A DNA stretch of 64,000 bases from Hanleya hanleyi (Eukaryota > Mollusca > Polyplacophora > Lepidopleurida > Hanleyidae): positions 1 to 64,000 of the forward strand of contig JAVTVY010019554.1 of NCBI GenBank assembly GCA_036873755.1. Direction: 5' to 3'. Position numbers and translations under genes: made by a program. Shown here piece by piece: positions 36,801 to 48,039 of the stretch (its first letter is position 1; every line of letters starts with the position of its first letter). The notes beneath the pieces are model-generated. The model was not told where the DNA came from. It did no database searches and saw only the letters and a list, made by a program, of their open reading frames with translations.

Positions 36801-38907
36801 CAATGTTATCATACACCAGAGATGAAGACTTATTTAAAGCTACAGTACTCTATAATACATGAACCAAACAGGGTACCACAAGCATTGCAAATGATCAAAC
36901 TAAATATTGCTTATCGCCCTAGAGGTATCAACCAGAAATTACCAAACAGACAATTTCTTAACTTATGGTTCAAGTAATATAAAAAGAACTTACCAATGAT
37001 GGCTGTCAGAAACAATAGAATACACAGGCTGCCTCAACACATGATATGAGTGGATGGAATGTGACTTATGAAAGAGCAGACATCTTCCTCCATTGCTGTC
37101 TTGGAATGGTCTCCTTGCCCATCCTAAACCATCGACTGAGTGCCCAAATATCAATGTGCCGTGTGAAATAGTCCAAAGTTCACTTAAGAAATAAATTGGA
37201 GTATTGTGCCATCTTGCCTCAAATCATATTTTGGAAGTCACAGAAAGTGAACTTAATCCCAAAACATCTTCAAAGCAAGATGGAAATGGCCTACTAATCA
37301 ATTCCAACATTAACTTGAAGTTGGTTAGAATGTATCCTTACGCAGTCCCCTTCCATGCTTGGTCCAGATGTTGGATAGTAATAAATCACTGGGTGACTTA
37401 TAGATACCAGGAGACTGGAGTTCAAAAGTGCAGAGTAAACTCCAGGATACAGTATAGCACCCTGTACACAGCTAATAAATGCTAATACTGGTAACAATAT
37501 ATACATACTAAAGTATGTCTGTCACATACGTATATATATACTCTTACATATTATACATATATACATATAAAACTATAGAACAGTCAAAGAGCACAGACAA
37601 ATAATACACATATCATCATTACAATTAATAGGAACGTAGAATGTGCCAGGGGTGAGGGGTGTTTGTGGCATCAACAAAATCTGGCAGATTTTTTTTTTTA
37701 AATATGCACACTTAAAGGTATTTCGTTTTCCTTGTTATTGAGGCTGTGATTGCCAAACAGAATAAGTTCCAGAAAAATTGAAAAAAACAAGTCGATAAGA
37801 GAATTAAATAATTCACTTCTTATATTGTCGAATCGTTTACAATAAAAGAAGTTATGATTAGAGTCTTCAAATTGCATATCGAATATGTAGATCAGGTTAG
37901 CCACCACGCCACATCGGTGCGCAGATCCCCATTCAAACCACTGTAATAGTTTCAGAGTCTGGCATGTAATGGTATTGATAATTTTCTGTCACCTGAATTA
38001 CAATATGTTAGAACAATAGGAAGTTTAACTGATAGACTCGATTATGAAAAATGAAAAGAATATCAGATCCATTACTTTCGTTCTGACGGAAATGGAAATC
38101 ATAGAACATGTATTTATAGAATGTGAAATCACAAAATATGTGGATTTGTGGCTAATGCAGAATACAGATGAACATATTCACCTGCATTTTGTCACTATAG
38201 GCCATTGCACTGGGCATTCCATTAATGTGTGTAGCTTTTGAGCTTATTATTTTGATTTTCAGCAAAAATTTGTTTAAGTTTGTAGATCGAGTTCCTGCTG
38301 TCGATGGTGTTTTACCATTGATTAAATATAATGTTAATATAGAATGAAGAAAAGATATACAAAATAAATACTTACAAAATTTGGACAAAAGTGGCTGACG
38401 ATGTGAGATTTCTTACTGGTTTTCTTGTTTCTCATGTTTTTTTTGTTTTTTTTTCTGTTTTTTTTTTATTTACTTATTTTGTTTTCTTCCATCTATTTAT
38501 TTTCTTTGTTGGTTGTATTTGTATCTTTATACACATAACAGAATAACCATTTTTGTTGGAAAATGTAATTGAATGACAAATAATATTTGTTTTTTTTTTG
38601 TTTTTTTTTGATTAGGAATTTTTACATTATGTAGGTGAAGAAATAATTTTCAATATTTGGTAACCTGTTTCAGATCTTGTGTCTTATATAAAATTGGTAT
38701 TATGAGCAAGTTTATCTAGTTTATATTGTGTAGTGGCTGCCTTTCTACTTCGTTCATAGCAAGTGTACATATATAAATATTTTCTATGATTCTTTTTGTA
38801 GATTACAAGACACACATTTGGAACCATTTCACTAGTAGTACTGTGGCACAATTGATTGAAATACAAAGTACCAAGTTCCAATATAAACCTCAAGTTGCAA
38901 GTCCAGG
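33853..38907. other. Long AT-rich stretch, no gene recognised
   Basis: About 5 kb. 35.5-37.6 kb is very AT-rich. 38.40-38.62 kb has long T tracts. Short opposing reading frames have no family signature. The sequence just before 38908 should hold the 5'UTR and promoter of the repeat gene, but no core element stands out apart from a TATAAA near 38770. Confidence 0.5.
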
Positions 38908-39696
38908 ATGGCTGATTCAGCAGTGAGAGAGTGTGAACAGTTAACAGCGAATGGTGTACAATCAGGCAATGAAAACCCAAATTGGGAAGATGTGGAAGTG
39001 GGTTCCATCCAATCAAACGGTGAAAACCGGAATGCAGAAGATGTGGAGGTTCGTTCTATACAGTCAAATGATGAGAACCCGAATTGGGTAGCTGTGGATG
39101 TGGGTGCTGAACAATCAAACGATGGAAACTTGAATTTGGAAGTTGTGGAGGTGAGCTGTGCTCAATCAAATGATCAGAACCTGAATGTGGAACGTGTGAA
39201 AGAGGATTCGGTTCAATCAAATGAAGAGAACCCAGGCGTGGAAGCTGTGGAAGTGCATTCTATTCAATCAAATGATGAGGACTTTGATGCAGAAGTTCTG
39301 GAAGTGAGCTCTGTTCAATCAAACTATGAGAATTCAAATACAGAAGATGTGGGGTTGTGTCCTGTAGAATCAAACAGTGAGATTCAGGATTGGGAAGTTG
39401 TGGAAGTGGGTTCTGTTCAATCAAATAATGAGAACCCAAATGCGGAAGACGTGGATGTGATCCCTGTAGAATCAAACGATCAGAACCCGAATGTGGAAGC
39501 TGTGGAGTTGGGTTCAGTTGAATCAAATGTTGAGAATCCTGATTGGGAAGTTGTGGAAGTGATGGATTGGAGTCCTGATGACCATAGTAACGGAGATGAT
39601 CAGCTTCATTATACTACAGAAGTCAGTGGTGATACAACTGAATTATCCAATATCCAGGATATGTGCATTGACAACAACAGTTCACATCACGCTCAG
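38908..39696 (+). CDS. Acidic 17-residue-repeat protein, exon 1
   Basis: The start ATG has a good initiation context (A at -3, G at +4). The 263-codon exon ends at a donor, gctcag|gttaga, in phase 0. Residues ~18-220 are twelve imperfect 17-residue repeats with the pattern QSN-x-ENPN-[WAV]-E-x-VEVGSV. They are rich in Asp, Glu and Asn, strongly acidic and probably disordered. A short tail ends SSHHAQ. The repeats are 51 bp in DNA and diverged, unlike the near-identical satellites nearby, which argues for protein-level maintenance. No known family is recognised. It could join either the exon at 39833 or the zinc-finger exon at 43470, both of which begin in phase 0. An acidic repeat region before zinc fingers would fit a transcription regulator, but that is inference. 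Confidence 0.68.
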
Positions 39697-39832
39697 GTTA
39701 GATTTTGTATTAATTAGTTTCCAATATTGTGAATGTGAACACCTCAAAACCCAAGTACATGTGTGTGTGTGTTGTTTTTTTTTTGGTGTTTTTTTATGGG
39801 TGGGGGTTGGGTGTGATTACTTATAGCTACAG

Positions 39833-40024
39833 GGGAATTCATCCATGCCATCTGGAAATGAAATTCAAGAATATTTACCTAATATTTCACCAGTATCCTC
39901 GCCAGGGGAAAATCTAGCCTACATTAATGCTCGCATTGGTCATTTGATGAACTATAACCACAATTTGTTAGAAGAATTTATGTCAAGATCTGAAGTAGAG
40001 CTTTGTAGAAGGACCCATCTTTGA
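39833..40024 (+). CDS. Possible terminal exon of the acidic repeat gene
   Basis: The acceptor 'ttatagctacag|ggga' opens in phase 0, matching the donor at 39697. The frame reads GNSSMPSGNEIQEYLPNIS and continues 44 codons to a TGA at 40022-40024. Its composition (acidic, Asn/Ser-rich) resembles exon 1. The intron would be only 136 bp, with T/G-rich sequence. If used, the product is a 326-residue repeat protein lacking zinc fingers. Splicing is predicted, not shown. Confidence 0.5.
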   Translation, partial: GNSSMPSGNEIQEYLPNISPVSSPGENLAYINARIGHLMNYNHNLLEEFMSRSEVELCRRTHL

Positions 40025-40601
40025 GAAGATGGTGCCATACTTGTTTCTTAGATACTATGGGTATCATAAGATCACATAAGCAGGTCACTTTATGCTTGTT
40101 GCAAATTAAAACAGCTTGAGGAATCCATCAGACTTCATATGAAGTGATTTCTAGATCAATTGCAACGTGCATGTTAATATTGTGTCCTCACTGTTGGTAC
40201 TGGTGATGAAATGTTTCTTACAACACACACTATGAAGCATATTTAGACCATTGTCACTTGATTGGTTGTTTAACATGACCTTAATTTTTTTAAATACACA
40301 TGCTAGAAAATATTTCTTCATTATTAATTATTGAATTGTAAAACAACTGTATACGAATATGAAGAAAATGAGTAGGTTTTACTCATGAAATTCAAATCCT
40401 TCATCTGACAATGGCTTTAGCTTAACTTCTCAACTACTGACACATTACATTACCATATATCCTTATTAGCTTACTGTGAGAAAGTTGATTTGTTAAAAAT
40501 AGTCGATTTGCTGTGGCCTATTACCGATATTACTGAGAATGAATGAATACCAATTTTACAGCGATTTCATTATTTGGTAGTCTAACAATTCCATCTGTAA
40601 T

Positions 40602-41775
40602 CCTGTAAAACTCTGTGAGGTAACCTGTCAAACTCTGTGAGGTAACCTGTCAAACTCTGTGAGGTAACCTGTCAATCTCTGTGAGGTAACCTGTCAATCT
40701 CTGTGAGGTAACCTGTAAATCTCTGTGAGGTGACCTGTCAATTTCTGTGAGGTAACCTGTCAATCTCTGTGAGGTAACCTGTCAAACTATGTGAGGTAAC
40801 CTGCCAATTTTTGTGAGGTAACCTGTCAATCTCTGTGAGGTAACCTGTAAATCCCTGTGAGGTAACCTGTGAAACTCTGTGAGGTAACATGTCAATCTCT
40901 GTGAGGTAACCTGTCAATCTCTGTGAGGTAACCTGTCAATCTTTGTGAGGTAACCTGTCAATCTCTGTGAGGTAACCTGTCAATCTCTGTGAGGTAACCT
41001 GCCAATCTCTGTGAGGTAACCTGCCAATCTCTGTGAGGTAACCTGTCAATCTCTGTGAGGTAACCTGTAAATCTCTGTTAGGTAACCTGTGAAACTCTGT
41101 GAGGTAACCTGTCAATCTATGTGAGGTAACCTGCCAATCTCTGTGAGGTAACCTGTAAATCTCTGTGAGGTAACCTGTCAATCTCTGTGAGGTAACATGT
41201 CAAACTCTGTGAGGTAACCTGTCAAACTCTGTGAGGTAACATGTCAAACTCTGTGAGGTAACCTGTCAAACTCTGTGAGGTAACATGTCAAACTCTGTGA
41301 GGTAACCTGTCAAACTCTGTGCGGTAACCTGTCAAACTCTGTGAGGTAACATGTCAAACTCTGTGAGGTAACCTGTCAAACTCTGTGAGGTAACCTGCCA
41401 AACTCTGTGAGGTAACATGTCAAACTCTGTGAGGTAACCTGTCAAACTCTGTGAGGTAACCTGTCAAACTCTGTGAGGTAACCTGTCAATCTCTGTGAGG
41501 TAACCTGTCAAACTCTGTGAGGTAACCTGTCAATCTCTGTAAGGTAACCTGTCAAACTATGTGAGGTAACCTGTCAAACTCTGTGAGGTAACCTGTCGAT
41601 CTCTGTGAGGTAACCTGTCAATCTCTGTGAGGTAACCTGTCAATCTCTGTGAGGTAACATGTCAAACTCTGTGAGGTAACCTGTCAATCTCTGTGCGGTA
41701 ACATGTCAAACTCTGTGAGGTAACCTGTCAAACTCTGTGAGGTAACCTGTAAAACTCTGTGAGGTAACCTGTCAA
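40602..41775. repeat. 22-bp satellite, ~53 copies
   Basis: Units are built of ctctgtgaggtaacctgtca plus a 2-bp variable part (aa or at). Variants (aacatg, gtaaat, tgcggt) are scattered and clustered. It lies between the repeat-gene exons and the zinc-finger exon. Every unit contains GAG|GTAAC, a plausible 5' splice-site core on the gene's sense strand. Confidence 0.97.
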
Positions 41776-42200
41776 CGTCTCCAATCGCATTCAGAACTCC
41801 AGATCGAATGGAAACCAAAAAGAGAGTATTTCATTGTCCCAATGACCAATAAAATTTGACTGTCAAATATTTCATCATCGCCAGTTTCAGTTTTTCGAAG
41901 CGCCGACTGGTCTGGTCTACTTCCATGTGCGAAAAGTGGTATAATATGTAGCACTGTACTCCTCTGATATGGTTCAATCATATCATTTTTGTTACCAGCA
42001 AACCACGACAATATTTCATTTCATAGATATTATATTTTATAGGTACGGTATTATAGAGCTAGTATAATGCATGTATATGTACACCCGATTGGCCTTTATG
42101 AACCTTTACTGTCACTTCACCTGTCTCCCGTCAAAGCCACCGCCTGTGAATATACCCTGTGTGTAAGATTGCAATCGGCACCAGGAGGGCGGGTCTAATA

Positions 42201-42349
42201 CACTGTCAGATTGTTGGGGGTTTTGACGTAGTTAGGTCAAAAAGATCCAAAATGTTTAGGTCAAAGTGGAACTTGATCCACATTCCTTGAGTCCGTCACG
42301 TCTAAACCAAAAAATACCTGGTCAGTTTGACCCAAACCTTCTGATAGTG
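42201..42349. mobile_element. Hairpin MITE, ~149 bp
   Basis: Ends cactgtcaga and tctgatagtg form an imperfect inverted repeat. Pairing extends through 'ttgttgggggttttgac' against 'gtttgacccaaacctt'. It is in the presumed intron before the zinc-finger exon. Confidence 0.7.
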
Positions 42350-43469
42350 TGCGCTTTCAGGGCATACAACATTATCTAGGAAAGTTGTTCGACTTGAGAA
42401 TCAGGGTAATTATTTGAAGTTATTATCAGGCAGGTTGGGAATTTTAAGTTTTAAACAACTAGTTTCTACTCTTAATCCAGTTACATATCTTTGCTTCTCC
42501 TGATCGAACTTCGCCCAAGAAGTTCAATTTATTTATCATTGAAGGTACTAACTTTGTAACTTCATTTTTTTTCCTTCTAGGAATAATGTTCGGACTGACA
42601 AATAATCACTTTATTTCAGATGTTTAACAAATAGTTAAGTGTACCATTCTGCCAACAAAACCATCTGTATACTTCTAAAGGAGATACAACGAAAATCATA
42701 TGGATTAAGAATACTGATCAGGGACACGGGTTCGATATCTTTTAAACATCGTGATATCCTGCCGGCACCATTGAAAACTGTTGACCGCCTCTTCCTTGCA
42801 GGAAACTAGCCTATTTTTGTGTGTATAGTAGGATTTATTCCTTTAATTTGGTGCTAATGCTATAACATCAATTAGGCCTTTGGACTATGAACGCGATAGA
42901 TATTTAATGAACGAGAGCTGAATATTCAATGAATGACTAGAATCTTGTATTCTGATATATATAAGTACATGTAGACCTCTATTTGTGCATGTTTTAGTAA
43001 ATTTCTAAGACCTGTGTTTCATATTGTTTCTTGGACGTGAGGAAATATTCTAGGGTCGCCATTATGAATCTAAGGATGGGTAACCAGAAGCACAGCTATT
43101 GTTTATTAGATCTAACAAGGAACATGACAAGATATGCTAAATTTCCACACATGAACAAACCTGACTTTTGCGATTGTTGCAAGTAATTGACAAAAACGTT
43201 GAGTATCTGTTCCGTACGACACAGCAAAGAAAACACAAGATGTATTTAATTATTCTCACTAAGTTGTGTAATGTCTGGACAGCATTGGTAGGTGCCTTTT
43301 CAGCAATGCTTAAATAATACCAAAGGCTGTGCCATTTGTAATTTATCATCCAAAATGTTTAAATGTCCGGTAAAACACCAAAATAATTACCTATATGTAG
43401 GCGTTTTAATTTTTCATTTAGTTTCACCTTTAAATACACTTGAATAATACGTTTTATCTCTTACTGCAG
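42350..43469. other. Presumed intron, nothing further recognised
   Basis: AT-rich. It ends with a good polypyrimidine-AG acceptor (cgttttatctcttactgcag) at 43450-43469. Confidence 0.55.
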
Positions 43470-45017
43470 CATACAGACGACAGCATTGAAGGGGTGGATC
43501 ATATAGTATCCGTATCTGAGATGTTGTTTACAGTAGAGCTGAAGAACTATTCCACAGCGGAAGGGATAACCAAGCCTAAGATGGTCACCATTCTCAATGT
43601 CTTTTCACTAACTATCAAGTGTGCCAAATGTAACGCTCCCTTCACTGAGAAAGTTCTGTCTGAGGAATGTGTTAGAAGTATAGGAAACCACATCTGCACC
43701 GTTACTCCTGACCAGCCTACCAACATCACTATCCCGAAACAAGCAGCTTTTCGCCACCAACTTGAGGCCACCACCGCCGCTGTTCCAGAACGAGCAGCTA
43801 TTCGCCACCAAGGCCAGCCTGCGACCCTTGACGTTCCAAAACAAGCAGCTACTCTCCACCAAGGCCAGTATACGACCATTGATGTTCCGAAGCAAGCATC
43901 TATCCGCCACCAACATAAGACTACCGCCACCGTTGTTCCAGATCGAGCAGCTATTCACCACCAAGGCCAGCCGAAGACCATTCATTTTCCGAAACAGGCA
44001 GCTATTCAACACCAGTGTGCGGCTACCACCATTGTTCCAAATCAAGCAGCTATCTCCCACCAAGTTCAGTCTAGCGAGACAGTTGTTCCGAAGGAGTCAG
44101 CTAGTCACTACAATGGCCAGCCTATTGCCTTTGCTGTTCCGGTACCAGCAGCTGTTCGCCACCATCGTCAGCCTGTCACCTTTTTTGTTCCGAATAAAAC
44201 AGATGGTCTCCACCATGGCCAGCCTACCACCATTTTTGTTCCAAATCAGTCTTCTACATCTAGTGGTCGGCAAAATCAGACTGCCATCGTTCTTTCAGAA
44301 AAAGCTGCTACTCACTACCAACATCAGCCTACCACCATCGCAATTACAGGATCAGCTAAAAAAAGGAAAGGAGTAAAAATAGATTACAAGTGCCCTTTGT
44401 GCGAGGACACCTTCGAGCGTAAACAGGACATGGAAAGGCATATTCCAGGACATGGTGGGCAATATTTTAAATGTCAGACTTGTGGCAAAGATTACACTCA
44501 CAAATTCAGTCTAAAGGCTCATATGCGGAAACATGCTGTTGATAAACAGTGTGTGTGTTCCATTTGCGGTGAGGCGTTTCGCACAAAGACCGGGCTTGAA
44601 GTTCACGTCAGACGATTACATACAGATGAATATAAGTATCGATGTTCTTTTTGTGGTAAAGGCTTCCAGGATCCGTCTAGTCTCAAAATACACACGAGGA
44701 AACACACCGGTGAATTGCCATTTCTTTGTTCAATTTGTGGGCGGTCATTTATAGCCAAAAGTAACTTATATAGCCACAAATGTGGCGAGGAAGAGCAGTT
44801 TTCTTGTGATGTTTGCGGGAAAAAATGCCAAAGTTCCAAGTCACTGCAGACTCACAAATTGAAATCGGTCAAATGCAGACCGTCCTTTCTTTGTAGACTT
44901 TGTGGACGGCAGTTCAAAAACACCAAGGGTCTGCGAGTCCACAAGACTTTCATACATAAGAAAGCTGGAATATTCACTCCAAAGGACAGAGAATCTGAGA
45001 GAAGGGAAAAGAGATGA
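43470..45017 (+). CDS. Multi-C2H2 zinc-finger protein, terminal exon
   Basis: The exon opens right after the acceptor ttactgcag and encodes 515 residues to a TGA. Residues 1-85 include a Cys-rich patch (CAKCNAPF...C...HIC). Residues ~85-295 are twelve 17-residue repeats of the type VP-K/N-QAAIRHQGQP-T-T-I. A basic stretch, SAKKRKGVK, follows and could be a nuclear signal. Residues ~305-500 hold seven zinc fingers. Fingers 1-4 and 7 are classical C2H2 (for example CxxC-x12-HxxxH in 'YKCPLC...HIPGH'). Fingers 5 and 6 end in H-x-C and H...C, atypical C2HC forms. One TGE-type linker follows finger 4. It is probably a nuclear DNA-binding regulator, with targets unknown. An upstream exon is required. 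The exon at 38908 is a phase-compatible candidate that also has a 17-residue period. No stops interrupt it, so it looks functional. Confidence 0.82.
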   Translation, partial: HTDDSIEGVDHIVSVSEMLFTVELKNYSTAEGITKPKMVTILNVFSLTIKCAKCNAPFTEKVLSEECVRSIGNHICTVTPDQPTNITIPKQAAFRHQLEATTAAVPERAAIRHQGQPATLDVPKQAATLHQGQYTTIDVPKQASIRHQHKTTATVVPDRAAIHHQGQPKTIHFPKQAAIQHQCAATTIVPNQAAISHQVQSSETVVPKESASHYNGQPIAFAVPVPAAVRHHRQPVTFFVPNKTDGLHHGQPTTIFVPNQSSTSSGRQNQTAIVLSEKAATHYQHQPTTIAITGSAKKRKGVKIDYKCPLCEDTFERKQDMERHIPGHGGQYFKCQTCGKDYTHKFSLKAHMRKHAVDKQCVCSICGEAFRTKTGLEVHVRRLHTDEYKYRCSFCGKGFQDPSSLKIHTRKHTGELPFLCSICGRSFIAKSNLYSHKCGEEEQFSCDVCGKKCQSSKSLQTHKLKSVKCRPSFLCRLCGRQFKNTKGLRVHKTFIHKKAGIFTPKDRESERREKR

Positions 45018-45514
45018 AACAAGTGTTTTCTTTTGCTCAGTTGGAAAAGCATACTGACAAATTGAGAATGTAAACCATTCTCTCCTTATCAGAGTTTGTC
45101 ACCTCCTAAACTGTCGGTGTATCACCCTAGCGAACGCGCATGCGCATTCAGTCTCCATTGATTGTGATCAACATATGAATTATCTATCTGCATACCAGAA
45201 ACTACCTAGCATTGCCTTTCAACAGAGGGTCCTTTTCTTTTCGATCAATTGTAACAATGCTTATTTTTTCCATAGTGGTTGTTGTCTAAGACAGCAGAGG
45301 CAAAACATGTTTTAGATCTTCGTATCCGTAACATCTGTATTCTTTTGCCAATGTTTTGAAATCCACACATGGGGTGGCTTTCGTTTAGGCTGCCTCGAAT
45401 AGCACAATATCAATGATGGGTAAAAATAAACTCTGCTGCAATATGCCAAATAGACAAGAACCTCAGCGTAGTAGATAAACAATGCATGCAATATACATGG
45501 AAAAATGATCAAAA
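45018..45514. other. 3' flank of the zinc-finger gene
   Basis: 3'UTR and intergenic sequence. No clear polyadenylation signal stands out and no repeat is recognised. Confidence 0.5.
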
Positions 45515-45784
45515 GAGCCGAGGGCCATGCACAAAACTGTTGCACCCCGTAGGGCTTCCGGGGTGGGGTGGCGTTGTGCACACTCCAGGTCATGGTAAGA
45601 ATAGGCCTCAGCACGTCAGAGAGCTTGTCGTAAGAGCCGACTAGCTGGTGTACCCGTGGGGTTCCTAGGTATGACAAGGAATAGAACCTCATCCGTGTGA
45701 TCCCGGGTGTTAACAAGAATCTAGGAACCAAACAATAGGACTGAAATAGTGTTGAAAGCGACGTTAAATCATATTCACTCAGTC
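45515..45784 (+). mobile_element. SINE-like element with 'GACGTTAAAT' tail
   Basis: Ends 'ggactgaaatagtgttgaaa' then 'gcgacgttaaatcatattca', the gastropod-type SINE tail also seen at 22525 (inverted) and 47890. The body contains a short self-complementary part ('ccccgtagggcttccggggt'). I do not see a clean tRNA-type A/B box head, so the 5' part may belong to another element or be decayed. Confidence 0.55.
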
Positions 45785-45976
45785 AATTACTCACATCAAA
45801 ACAGCGTTGTTTAACGCCATTACACTCAGAGGGTAGATCTGACAGTAGGAGGCCATTAGAATGCTGTAAACGTGCTCGGCAGAAAACATGTGTGGTACAT
45901 CGTCCTCACATATCGCTGAACCCAAAGAGTTAAAATAACTTTAATTGGCTGGGCTGGTCAATGTTCAAGATAACAA

Positions 45977-46077
45977 GAACTGTGAGCACTCTCGTGTCCA
46001 TGGTAAGAACTGTGGACACTCTCGTGTCCAAGGTAAGAACTGTAGGCACTCTCGTGTCCGAGGTAAGAACTGTGGGC
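45977..46077. repeat. 30-bp minisatellite, left part
   Basis: About three and a half units of 'aactgtgggcactctcgtgt' plus 'ccaaggtaag'. The array is interrupted after GGGC by a TIR element and resumes at 47806. Confidence 0.85.
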
Positions 46078-47805
46078 GGGTCATTCTCACGGAAAGGCAC
46101 ATTTTCACTTGGGGAAATATCTCAAAATCAACATCACCAATGACTACAAAATCTGATTTCAACAGAGCCTCCATTGACAAAACTCTTTATAAGGCGTACA
46201 ATAAATGCAGACATTCCGAACAATAAACTTTTCGGAACACTTAACGGTGGAGTTGTCTTCAATCATGTCAGTGGTGTTACACACGAATGATCAGTATATT
46301 GGGCACTAAGAGAACAGAAATAGAAAGATACACACATGCTAGGCAATAGATTGCATGTAACTATGACTAATGATGAAAAAATATTGAAGTTAGGAAAACA
46401 AGTTTGTTTTCAATATCCTAAGTATGCCACTTGGCTCACCAAAATCAGCCAATTGGACCGCATGTATCAACCATTCATATGTAGATTCTGTAAAATAAAA
46501 CGTATTTATTCTTGATGCGGACTTTAAACTAATCGAGTTTGTTTCTTTTTCAAAATATGGGACAATTTAAACAAGTGTTTCTGAATTTCTAGACCATTCT
46601 TGCATCCGTAACACCACTGACAATCCGGTAACACCACTGACCTCGTGCAACACGTACCACTGATTAATTTGTTCATAGACGCAAAAATGCAGTTGCAAGT
46701 GAAGAATATTTAGGGGCAAAACAGGTATATGAAAAGCCTTCTGATAAAAACTGCTTCTTCTTCTTCAAATAGTTATCTAACTGAAATGTAACACCAATGA
46801 CAACCCGGTAACACCAGTGACCTCGAGTAACACCACTGACCTCGTGTAACAACAGTGACCAATTTGTTCATAGAGGCAAAAATATAGCCGTGAGTGAAAG
46901 CGATCTAGGGGCAAAACACGTATATGACAAGACTCCTTAACTCAATATTATTTGGAAGAAAGGTAAATTCAAGTTGTACTGAAATTTGGAGCAAAATCAC
47001 CATTTTTGTCAATGGTGTTACCCTACAAATAGTAACACCACTGACAGGTAACACCACTGGCATTTTGGAAGGAATTAATTGTTGCTCCCTCGTATATTGT
47101 CGTGACGGTCCAAGAACAATGATTTTGTAATTCATACGCACATTTCTTTATTACCAGTTAATATTTTTACTCGGGAGCCACTACATGTTGATCCGGACAC
47201 GTAACACCAGTGACCAGTAATAAACATACGCTGAAAATTTGGAGCTAGAAATGACTGAAATACTGAAAAGAGTTTCATAAAACACTTCTTATGGAATCTC
47301 AAGTTTACCCGCGCTTGGAAAAGAAGCCGCCTGGTGTCAAAACTTTGTTTCTAATTTAAGCGTTCGCTTTTTGGCTCCGATTTCAGTTACAGTAACACCA
47401 ATGACCCGAAAACCAGTTACAGACCTTTGCCCATGCCATTTTCACAAGATAATCTGCCCTTGTAAACAATATATTCAAATATTGAAAGAACAGATGCAGC
47501 TGGTTGCCAGAAAGGTAGAATAATGTAGAACAAAAAAATTTCTGGCAACTTTATCGTGGTGTCAAGTAGGTCACTACAGCCAGTCAAGTAGGTCACTACA
47601 GCCAGTTACAGGTCTATTTTACCGTAAATTGAGGGTTCTGGTGAAAATTTACCCGAAAAAATCAATCGGGACAGTGTTTGCAATAAGTTATTCGTACTCT
47701 ACTAAATGAATACTATGAACAATCTGAATTTTTTCAGACATAAGACTGGTTAGAAGAAAATTTGGGTCGAGTGACACGAATTGCGCCTTTCCGTGAGAAT
47801 GACCC
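46078..47805. mobile_element. 1.73-kb TIR element inserted in a minisatellite
   Basis: Perfect 21-bp terminal inverted repeats at 46078-46098 (gggtcattctcacggaaagg...) and 47785-47805. GGGC is duplicated immediately outside each end (46074-46077, 47806-47809), consistent with a 4-bp target duplication. The interior has many copies, in both orientations, of a gtaacaccactgac motif. There is no transposase frame, so it is non-autonomous. The superfamily is not assigned. Confidence 0.85.
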
Positions 47806-47885
47806 GGGCACTCTCGTGTCCAAGGTAAGTACTGTGGCACTCTCGTGTCAATGTAAGAACTGTGGGCACTCTCGCGTCCTGGCAC
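47806..47885. repeat. 30-bp minisatellite, right part
   Basis: Continuation of the array at 45977, starting in register at gggcactctcgtgtccaagg. The units are shorter and more variable (one lacks several bases). Confidence 0.8.
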
Positions 47886-47889
47886 ATGT

Positions 47890-47952
47890 ATGCACAGTCG
47901 TGATATGACTGAAAAATGGTTGAAAATGACGTTAAATTCTTCTCAGTCACTG
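47890..47952 (+). repeat. SINE tail-type fragment 2
   Basis: 'gatatgactgaaaaatggtt' then 'gaaaatgacgttaaattctt' and 'ctcagtcactg' matches the tail of the element at 45515. Confidence 0.65.
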
Positions 47953-48039
47953 TTGAATGATTTCATTTGATCCACCATCATACAATGAGTGACGCCGAAA
48001 ACATGTTATATATATATAGTTTTTGAGAAAGAATAAATT

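Noticed and set aside
40936..41181. Minus-strand frame of repeated GYLTEIDRLPH-type units
   Set aside because: Product of the 22-bp satellite. It is open only where no indel or stop variant occurs.
43547..44063. Minus-strand frames opposite the zinc-finger exon
   Set aside because: They shadow the plus-strand repeats. The plus strand has a splice acceptor, ordered zinc fingers and a clean stop.
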